Source: Treponema sp. (lineage in GTDB: Bacteria; Spirochaetota; Spirochaetia; Treponematales; Treponemataceae). Taken from it: a stretch of 5,784 nucleotides of DNA. The notes under the pieces are model-generated. The model was not told the origin of the DNA, did not search any database, and was given only the letters and a program-made list of their open reading frames with translations. A program made the position numbers and the translations under genes. Below, in pieces: positions 1-4,568 of the stretch; within the stretch, counting starts at the first letter, position 1, and every line of letters starts with the position of its first letter. Location: positions 1 through 5,784 of the forward strand of contig JAFYDO010000080.1 in the NCBI GenBank assembly GCA_017544745.1, written 5' to 3'.

Positions 1-1126
1 CAACTACCGGGAGCCCTTCTTCGTAACCAAGACGTTTTACAAGCCGCAGCAAATCTGCATCCTTCATTTCGTCGGCAATTAAAGTATAGCCAAGAAGACA
101 GCCGCTTACAGCAAGGAAGGTATGAAGCGGATTCAGGCAGGTACAAACCTTCATCTTTTCTACCTTGTCTACGGTTGCGCGGTCTGTAAAATAAAGACCT
201 GCCTTTTCAAGTTCCGGGCGTCCGTTAGGAAAGTTATCTTCGATTACAAGATACTGGCACTCCTCTGCATTTACAAAAGGAGCTACATAAGTTTTTTTGC
301 TGGTAATTACAGGTTCAAGCTGTTCAATTCCGTCGTCGGCAAGAATCTTTTCAATTTTGGCGTCAGGGCGCGGAGTGATTTTATCTATCATTGTCCAAGG
401 AAAGCTAACCTTTGAAGCATCGTTTACATAAGCAGCAAAGCCCGGCTTACAAACACCACGCTTTTCCCATTCCTGCGCAAATTCATTTACAGCAGCATAA
501 AGCTTGTCTCCGTTATGTGAACAGTTATCCATGCTTACCATTGCAACAGGAAGTGCTCCGTTTACATAACGCTCGTGAAGCAGTGTCACTACCTTACCAA
601 TATAAGATTTTGGAAGTACAGGGCCTGCTGCAAAATCATCTTCTACGCCAGGCATAAATACACCGGCAGCATTTTTTAAGAGGTAACCCTTTTCGGTAAT
701 TGTAAAGGTAACCATCTGCAGCGATGGAGTTCGGAAAATCTCACACAAGCGTGCCCAGTCTGCTTCGTTATCACTGTCGGCAGCAAGCGCTTCCATAATG
801 GAACCTACAACTGTTTTTTCTACAGAGCCGCTGGATTTTAAAGTAACAAGTGCACCAATGTTGTCGTGCGGACGATACATCTTTTCTATAATTTCGTAGT
901 CGTAACCTTCGGCAACAACAAGACCGCGGTCAAGCACGCCTTTGTTCAAAAGCTCCTGAACAACGTTTGCCTGGAATGCACGGAAAATATTTCCTGCTCC
1001 AAAATGAATCCAGAACGGATTTGCACGGGTAGCAGCTTGTACAGCCGCACGATCAAACTTTGGCAGAGAATAGCCCTTGCCTTCCCACTCTGCAGTATTT
1101 TTAATTCCATCAATTGTAAGTTTCAT
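1..1126 (-). CDS. uxuB: D-mannonate oxidoreductase (fructuronate reductase), mannitol dehydrogenase family, 3' end cut by window
   Basis: Reading leftward from ATG at 1126-1124, an open frame of 375 codons runs off the left edge. By family, the enzyme reversibly reduces D-fructuronate to D-mannonate with NAD(H) in the cytoplasm. Visible motifs are the Rossmann nucleotide-binding loop HFGAGNIFRAF (residues 41-51), VSMDNCSHNGD (197-207), FPWTMIDKITPRP (242-254), EDNFPNGRP (296-304) and the catalytic-type segment KVCTCLNPLHT (326-336), with Lys326, Asn332 and His335 as likely catalytic residues. These place it in the polyol-specific long-chain dehydrogenase family (UxuB, UxaB, mannitol 2-dehydrogenase). 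The substrate is inferred mainly from adjacency to uxuA, 37 nt upstream in the same direction. E. coli UxuB has 486 residues, so roughly 100 or more C-terminal residues are missing here. The start is supported by AAGGA 8 nt upstream. A tagaturonate or mannitol reductase cannot be excluded from sequence alone. Confidence 0.87.
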   Translation of the reverse strand, partial: MKLTIDGIKNTAEWEGKGYSLPKFDRAAVQAATRANPFWIHFGAGNIFRAFQANVVQELLNKGVLDRGLVVAEGYDYEIIEKMYRPHDNIGALVTLKSSGSVEKTVVGSIMEALAADSDNEADWARLCEIFRTPSLQMVTFTITEKGYLLKNAAGVFMPGVEDDFAAGPVLPKSYIGKVVTLLHERYVNGALPVAMVSMDNCSHNGDKLYAAVNEFAQEWEKRGVCKPGFAAYVNDASKVSFPWTMIDKITPRPDAKIEKILADDGIEQLEPVITSKKTYVAPFVNAEECQYLVIEDNFPNGRPELEKAGLYFTDRATVDKVEKMKVCTCLNPLHTFLAVSGCLLGYTLIADEMKDADLLRLVKRLGYEEGLPVV

Positions 1127-1134
1127 ATTAAAAG

Positions 1135-1139
1135 TCCTT
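1135..1139 (-). promoter_or_regulatory. Ribosome binding site of uxuB
   Basis: On the minus strand AAGGA lies 8 nt before the ATG at 1126. It directly abuts the hairpin repeat that fills the rest of the uxuA-uxuB gap, so folding of that hairpin could affect access to this site. It favours the 1126 start over an in-frame ATG at 1144-1142, which lies inside the repeat and has no Shine-Dalgarno. Confidence 0.65.
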
Positions 1140-1166
1140 GTCATCCCGAACTTGTTTCGGGATCTA
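1139..1166. repeat. 28-bp dispersed hairpin repeat, copy 1 (uxuA-uxuB gap)
   Basis: A perfect 8-bp inverted repeat, ATCCCGAA (1143-1150) and TTCGGGAT (1156-1163), encloses the 5-nt loop CTTGT. With conserved flanks (TGTC on the left, CTA on the right) it matches the copy at 2293-2320 over 28 bp with four differences, all inside the stem and all compensatory. The rightmost three bases, CTA, are the complement of the uxuA TAG stop codon. No T-run follows on either strand, so it is not a typical intrinsic terminator. From memory, elements with CTGAACTTGTTTCAG-like cores are dispersed in many bacterial genomes. Confidence 0.8.
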
Positions 1167-2270
1167 CTTATACAATGTCACACCGCTGCGGTCAATTGTT
1201 TTTTCGCAGGCTTCCCAAAGGCCCTGAAGGTAAGTTGCACCAAGAGCGCGGTCATAAAGTCCGTAACCCGGCATTGCCTTTTCACCCCAGATCATGCGGC
1301 CATGGTCAGGACGGATAACTCCGTCAAAGCCTGTTTCGTAAAGGGTGCGCACAATTTTGAACATATCAAAGGTTCCGCAAGCCGAAAGATGTGCCGACTC
1401 CTGAAAGTCCAGAACAGGATCATCAATTGCAGTATTGAATTTAAGGTTGCGTACATGGGCAAAATGAATGCGTCCCTGGGCAGCCTTAATAAATTCACAA
1501 AGATCGTTTTTGCGGTTGGTGCCGTAAGAGCCGGTACAGAAAGTCAAACCGTTATGAGGATTGTCTACTGCCTTAAGCATGCGGCAAACCTTATCCTGAC
1601 TGGTGATGATGCGAGGAAGCCCGAATACAGGCCAGGCAGGATCATCAGGATGAATTGCCATATCAATGTTGTATTTATCGCAGACAGGCATAATTGCCTT
1701 AAGGAAGTAAACAAGATTGTTGAAAAGCTTTTCTTCGTCGACCTCTGCATACATTGCAAAAAGCTCTTTTACGCGGGCCATGCGTTCCGGTTCCCAGCCA
1801 GGCAGAATAAAACCGTTGGAATCCTTGTCGATAGAATTAAACATATCCTCTGGTTTTACGCCGTCAATTGCTTTTGAATTGTAGGCAAGAACAGTAGAAC
1901 CATCTTCGCAAACACGTGCCAGTTCACTACGGGTCCAGTCAAAAACAGGCATAAAGTTGTAGCAGACCATGTGAATGTCTTCCTGTCCAAGACGCTCGAG
2001 TGTTTTTATATAGTTTTCGATATATTTATCGCGGTCGCCGCCACCAATTTTAATGTCATCGTGAATGTTTACGCTTTCAATACCAGCTATTTTGAGTCCT
2101 GCAGCCTCTACCTCGGCCTTAAGCTTTTTGATTGCAGCTGCTTCCCAGGCATCCCCCGGTACAGAATCATAAAGTGTTGTAATAACGCCGTGAACCCCCG
2201 GCACCTGACGGATTTGTTGAAGTGTTACTGAATCAAAGCCGGTTCCATACCAGCGAAGTGTCATTTCCAT
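1164..2270 (-). CDS. uxuA: Mannonate dehydratase
   Basis: This complete 368-residue protein dehydrates D-mannonate to 2-dehydro-3-deoxy-D-gluconate in the cytoplasm, the step after UxuB in glucuronate catabolism. The N-terminus MEMTLRWYG matches the UxuA family opening (E. coli begins MEQTWRWYG), which supports the ATG at 2270. Candidate metal ligands of this TIM-barrel, Fe2+/Mn2+-dependent family are all present: His207 in MAIHPDDP, Cys245 in LTFCTGSYG, His272 in IHFAHVRN and Asp322 in IRPDHGR. The conserved PGYGLYDRALGATYLQG segment (334-350) follows. E. coli UxuA has 394 residues, so the length is slightly short but ordinary. It has its own predicted promoter upstream and is followed by uxuB after 37 nt, which suggests a uxuAB transcript. 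Its TAG stop lies inside a dispersed repeat. Identification is firm. Confidence 0.97.
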   Translation of the reverse strand: MEMTLRWYGTGFDSVTLQQIRQVPGVHGVITTLYDSVPGDAWEAAAIKKLKAEVEAAGLKIAGIESVNIHDDIKIGGGDRDKYIENYIKTLERLGQEDIHMVCYNFMPVFDWTRSELARVCEDGSTVLAYNSKAIDGVKPEDMFNSIDKDSNGFILPGWEPERMARVKELFAMYAEVDEEKLFNNLVYFLKAIMPVCDKYNIDMAIHPDDPAWPVFGLPRIITSQDKVCRMLKAVDNPHNGLTFCTGSYGTNRKNDLCEFIKAAQGRIHFAHVRNLKFNTAIDDPVLDFQESAHLSACGTFDMFKIVRTLYETGFDGVIRPDHGRMIWGEKAMPGYGLYDRALGATYLQGLWEACEKTIDRSGVTLYK

Positions 2271-2280
2271 AGTAAAAAGT

Positions 2281-2285
2281 CTCCC
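2281..2285 (-). promoter_or_regulatory. Ribosome binding site of uxuA
   Basis: GGGAG on the minus strand sits 10 nt before the uxuA ATG at 2270, a slightly long but workable spacing. It supports the first ATG rather than the second Met codon two residues later. Confidence 0.6.
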
Positions 2286-2292
2286 AAATACA

Positions 2293-2320
2293 TGTCATGC
2301 TGAACTTGTTTCAGCATCTA
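2293..2320. repeat. 28-bp dispersed hairpin repeat, copy 2 (uxuA leader)
   Basis: A perfect 8-bp inverted repeat, ATGCTGAA (2297-2304) and TTCAGCAT (2310-2317), encloses the same CTTGT loop as the copy at 1139-1166 and lies in the same orientation. Relative to that copy, one C-G pair becomes G-C and one C-G pair becomes T-A, so pairing is preserved. It begins about where transcription from the predicted uxuA promoter should start, so it would form a hairpin at the very 5' end of the mRNA. No T-run follows. Confidence 0.8.
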
Positions 2321-2325
2321 AATTC

Positions 2326-2354
2326 ATTCTACCACGGATTGCCAAAACTCTCAA
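2326..2354 (-). promoter_or_regulatory. Predicted sigma70-type promoter of uxuAB
   Basis: On the minus strand a -35 box TTGAGA (complement of 2349-2354) and a -10 box TAGAAT (complement of 2326-2331) are separated by exactly 17 bp. They match the TTGACA and TATAAT consensus at 5 of 6 positions each. Transcription would begin near 2319, giving a leader of about 48 nt before uxuA. The promoter lies wholly in the 120-bp gap after the tonB-like gene, which suggests uxuAB is transcribed separately from the exb cluster, though read-through is possible. Confidence 0.6.
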
Positions 2355-2367
2355 GAAAAACTTGCAT

Positions 2368-2381
2368 ACTAGTATATTAGT
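2368..2381. promoter_or_regulatory. Imperfect palindrome, possible GntR-type operator
   Basis: ACTAGTATATTAGT is palindromic at 12 of 14 positions around a central TATA. It is centred about 55 bp upstream of the predicted uxuA transcription start, just upstream of the -35 box. GntR/FadR-subfamily regulators, which include the hexuronate repressors UxuR and ExuR, bind palindromes of similar size with TATA-like centres. That is the basis for the suggestion. No regulator gene is visible in the window. AT-rich palindromes arise by chance easily, and the site might instead be part of a weak terminator for the tonB-like gene. Confidence 0.3.
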
Positions 2382-2390
2382 TTCGCATTT

Positions 2391-3518
2391 TTATTGCTTT
2401 TTAATGGTATATTCAAATGTAGCTCGTGCGGCAGAGGAAGAGGATTCAAAAAGCCATTTACTCAACTGGTCGTAGATTTCGGTACGGACAGCCTGAGGAA
2501 GAATTGATTCAGGGGTAATTTTAATCTGAGCACGAGGAACGTTTCCTGAAGCGAGAACCTGGAACTCTATTGTGACGGTTCGGGTACTGTCAATTAAGCT
2601 GGCAGCTTCTTCTGAAAGCTTGATTACAGGTGGAATTGGATCTATGAGAACCCTGGTGGAACCATCTGTCATGGCCATGCTCAATGTGCCATCGGAACCT
2701 TTTGTTGTCTTGGCATCTGTAATTGATTTTATGCTGTTACCGGTTGAGGCTGAATACTGAGTACTCCTGATATTACTCAAAGCATTGCTTGTAGCCGAAG
2801 AAACAGCCTGTGATGTTGAGCTTGAAGTTTTACTCTGAGAACTTGTTGCACCCTGATTAGACTGTGTTGTTGTACTTGCGGCAGATCCGCCTACTGATGA
2901 CTGGGTTGTGACAGTCTTTACCTGTTGACTAACCTGAGGTTGCGGTTCGGATGCTGCATCATCAAATTGCGACCAGTCAAAATCCTGTTTTTTGTTTGTT
3001 GAAACATTATTAAAATCAAAATCTGAATAATCAGTTGCGTACTGATAATCATCAAAGTTTACCTTCTTGGATGGATCAGTTGCTTTTGGAGTTGTCGTTT
3101 GTTTTGGTGTACTCTTTGCTGTCGCTGTACTCTTTGTGGTCTCTGAGCTTGTCGAAGGGGTCGATGTTGTTTTTGGCTTAGCTGTTTCTACTTTTGGTGC
3201 AGGAACAGGCTCAACCTTTGCAGGTGCTTCGACAGGCTCAGCAACCGCAGCGGCTGGTTCAGGGATTACTTCTTCAGCTATTGCAGCTGCTTCCATAGGC
3301 GCAGGAGCACTTGCACTTGAAGATTCCTGATTCTGTTCATGCTTTTCGGAACTCAAAACAATCTGTATTTCTTTATATTCCGGAGTTTTGGGTTTAAACT
3401 TAATAAAGAAGGACATAAAGCAGAAAACTATCCAGGCGCATAAGGTTATGATGGCACTTAGGATTGTGCTTGTTCTGTGAGGTGAACTGTCTTCTCCAAA
3501 TAAGGGTTGCTTGAACAT
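2391..3518 (-). CDS. tonB: TonB-like energy transducer with long low-complexity linker
   Basis: The 375-residue protein has the TonB/TolA layout: a short cytoplasmic N-terminus, one membrane segment (about residues 18-39, ILSAIITLCAWIVFCFMSFF), a long periplasmic linker, and a small C-terminal domain. The linker is Ala/Pro/Glu/Lys-rich at 68-115, Ser/Thr/Lys-rich at 116-150, acidic-aromatic at 153-187 (DDYQY, DYSDFDF, DFDWSQFDD) and Ser/Thr/Gln-rich at 190-260. The last 75 residues (TVTIEFQVLASGNVPRAQI, then an AVRTEIYDQLSKWLF helix and ATFEYTI) fit the alpha/beta TonB C-terminal fold, but no YP motif is seen. TonB would carry proton-motive energy from ExbB/ExbD to outer-membrane receptors. 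The membrane segment lacks the histidine typical of TonB; His14 lies just before it. The gene follows exbD by 14 nt. AGGA overlaps the exbD stop but sits 12 nt from the ATG, a weak site. A TolA-like role is the main alternative. Confidence 0.75.
   Translation of the reverse strand: MFKQPLFGEDSSPHRTSTILSAIITLCAWIVFCFMSFFIKFKPKTPEYKEIQIVLSSEKHEQNQESSSASAPAPMEAAAIAEEVIPEPAAAVAEPVEAPAKVEPVPAPKVETAKPKTTSTPSTSSETTKSTATAKSTPKQTTTPKATDPSKKVNFDDYQYATDYSDFDFNNVSTNKKQDFDWSQFDDAASEPQPQVSQQVKTVTTQSSVGGSAASTTTQSNQGATSSQSKTSSSTSQAVSSATSNALSNIRSTQYSASTGNSIKSITDAKTTKGSDGTLSMAMTDGSTRVLIDPIPPVIKLSEEAASLIDSTRTVTIEFQVLASGNVPRAQIKITPESILPQAVRTEIYDQLSKWLFESSSSAARATFEYTIKKQ
3143..3160. repeat. Dispersed-repeat core inside tonB-like gene (CTGAGCTTGTCGAAG)
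   Basis: The plus strand reads CTGAGCTTGTCGAAGGGG. It resembles the cores of the two intergenic hairpins (CTGAACTTGTTTCAG type) with a different right arm, and its first 15 bases match at 14 positions the reverse complement of 3227-3241. In the gene it encodes TPSTSSE (about residues 120-126) of the Ser/Thr-rich linker. The outer arms are degenerate. Treating it as a repeat relic rather than chance is an inference. Confidence 0.45.
3223..3246. repeat. Dispersed-repeat core inside tonB-like gene, inverted copy (CTTCGACAGGCTCAG)
   Basis: The core CTTCGACAGGCTCAG (3227-3241) is flanked by near-complementary arms GGTGCT and AGCAACC, which differ by one inserted base. It is the inverted partner of the element at 3143-3160. 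On the coding strand it specifies AVAEPVEAP (residues 91-99). Immediately downstream in the gene the peptide pattern is echoed: EPVEAPAKV (94-102) is followed by EPVPAPKV (103-110), suggesting local duplication of the same DNA (a degenerate copy lies at about 3195-3215). Confidence 0.5.
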
Positions 3519-3532
3519 GGGGGCTGATTTTC

Positions 3533-3946
3533 CTATTTTTCTGTGGCGGTGCGCAGGTTTATGACGGCATAGCCGCTTTCACGGATTACATCAAAGATTC
3601 CAACGATAGTTCCGTTAGTAACTTCGCTGTCTGCTTCGAGCGAAACGGGAAAATCTTCCTTCTTTGTGTCCCCGGTATCAAAGCTCATAAGCTCTCCACC
3701 AAGGGTTTCCATTGTAACTTCTTTATCATTAAAAAATAAAAGTCCGTCTGCATCTGCTGTAATAGTTATACCCTGGAGCGATGTTCCCTCCGAAGTATGA
3801 CTTGTTGGCAGCTTAAGTTTAATTCCCGGCAAAATTGCAAACGTGGTCGAAACAAGGAAAAAGAGGATCAGCTGGAAAACTATATCAATCATTGGGGTCA
3901 TATCTACGTTGGAACGGATACTACCCCGCTTGCTTCTTAATCTCAT
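3533..3946 (-). CDS. exbD: ExbD/TolR-family biopolymer transport protein
   Basis: This 137-residue inner-membrane protein is half of the proton-driven ExbB-ExbD motor. The cytoplasmic N-terminus is basic (MRLRSKRGS). It is followed by the family signature VDMTPMIDIVFQLILFFLVS, where Asp21 corresponds to the essential membrane aspartate (Asp25 of E. coli ExbD). The remainder is a periplasmic domain with the usual beta/alpha pattern (GLLFFNDKEVTMETL and a closing GYAVINLRTATEK). The length is normal for the family. Its ATG overlaps the exbB stop by one base (TAATG), which implies translational coupling. AGGA lies 11 nt upstream inside exbB. ExbD rather than TolR is chosen because a TonB-like gene follows and no tolB or pal is seen, but the two are hard to separate by sequence. 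Confidence 0.93.
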   Translation of the reverse strand: MRLRSKRGSIRSNVDMTPMIDIVFQLILFFLVSTTFAILPGIKLKLPTSHTSEGTSLQGITITADADGLLFFNDKEVTMETLGGELMSFDTGDTKKEDFPVSLEADSEVTNGTIVGIFDVIRESGYAVINLRTATEK

Positions 3947-4557
3947 TATCTAACTCGTCCTGTAAGCTTTAATACGACAGAAGTAACGTGTGCTTCCATC
4001 TCTACAATTCTGCGGTTTACGCGTGAAATAAAATAGTTATGGAAAATTACCGATGGAATTGAAACAATCAAACCGGCAACTGTTGTAACTAAGGCTTCGG
4101 CAATGGCACCTGCAAGCAAAGCAGGGTCTCCCATTGAACCACCGGCTCCAAGTACACCAAAAGCTTTGATATTACCTGTTACTGTTCCCAAAAGTCCGAG
4201 CAAGGTAGCAATATTGGCAATTGTTCCAAGCGGTGTTAAGAAATGTTCAAAGCGAGGCACAACAAAATCCATCTCGGCTTCTACAAGGTCACGAATATCG
4301 CGTTCTTCGTAGCGGCGGCAGTCTATTGCCTTTTTGATTACCTGAGACATTGGGGTGTCTGCCTGAGCACAAGCAACTCCACAGGCTTCAAAATCGCCGA
4401 CTGCAAGGCTTGCGTTTACATTCTGCATAAGTTTTTCGTCGCGTTTACGGATTGACGCAAAATAGATGCAGCGCTCAACTATAATAAAGGTTGCAATGAC
4501 TCCGCACACAATGATTGGAATCATCAAAAGTCCACCAGATTTAAGTGTTTCTAACAT
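3946..4557 (-). CDS. exbB: ExbB/TolQ/MotA-family proton channel protein
   Basis: This 203-residue inner-membrane protein has three predicted membrane segments, at about residues 9-31, 107-128 and 149-176, with a cytoplasmic loop between the first two. The family signatures are present: GLLGTVTGNIKAFG (121-134) with Thr125, and AIAEALVTTVAGLIVSIPSV (151-170) with Glu154 and Thr159. These match the E. coli ExbB channel residues Thr148, Glu176 and Thr181. ExbB forms the pentameric channel that, with ExbD, converts proton flow into motion of TonB. It is shorter than E. coli ExbB (244 residues), lacking the N-terminal periplasmic extension, and so is closer to TolQ in layout. The start at 4557 is well supported by AGGAG 6 nt upstream. 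It follows the barrel gene by 9 nt and overlaps exbD by one base. Confidence 0.94.
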   Translation of the reverse strand: MLETLKSGGLLMIPIIVCGVIATFIIVERCIYFASIRKRDEKLMQNVNASLAVGDFEACGVACAQADTPMSQVIKKAIDCRRYEERDIRDLVEAEMDFVVPRFEHFLTPLGTIANIATLLGLLGTVTGNIKAFGVLGAGGSMGDPALLAGAIAEALVTTVAGLIVSIPSVIFHNYFISRVNRRIVEMEAHVTSVVLKLTGRVR

Positions 4558-4563
4558 GGTTTT

Positions 4564-4568
4564 CTCCT
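4564..4568 (-). promoter_or_regulatory. Ribosome binding site of exbB, overlapping the upstream stop codon
   Basis: On the minus strand TAGGAG combines the TAG stop of the barrel gene (complement of 4567-4569) with the AGGAG Shine-Dalgarno of exbB, 6 nt before its ATG. A ribosome terminating on the barrel gene would stand on the exbB initiation site, so the two genes are probably translationally coupled and belong to one transcript. Confidence 0.75.

Noticed and set aside
1142..1144. Alternative in-frame ATG for uxuB, adding six residues
   Set aside because: It falls within the hairpin arm and has no Shine-Dalgarno, while the ATG at 1126 has AAGGA at good spacing and gives a normal N-terminus.
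1143..1163. Intrinsic terminator between uxuA and uxuB
   Set aside because: The hairpin is strong, but neither strand has a T-run after it and uxuB starts just downstream. It is better explained as a dispersed repeat.
1077..1877. Plus-strand open frame of 266 codons
   Set aside because: It lies antisense to uxuA and the start of uxuB, both clearly recognised, and its translation shows no family motif. It is a shadow frame, as are the other plus-strand frames.
2296..2298. Small upstream open frame in the uxuA leader (about 21 codons, overlapping the uxuA start)
   Set aside because: It has no ribosome binding site and its ATG is part of the dispersed repeat stem. Nothing supports translation.
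2356..2388. Rho-independent terminator after the tonB-like gene
   Set aside because: On the minus strand a short AT-rich stem (ACTA/TAGT) lies a few bases upstream of a TTTTT run, but the stem is very weak and the spacing is poor. I could not support it over a chance or operator palindrome.
3067..3330. Plus-strand frame rich in Gly, Val and Ala
   Set aside because: It is the antisense reading of the low-complexity tonB linker, whose repetitive codons keep the opposite strand open.
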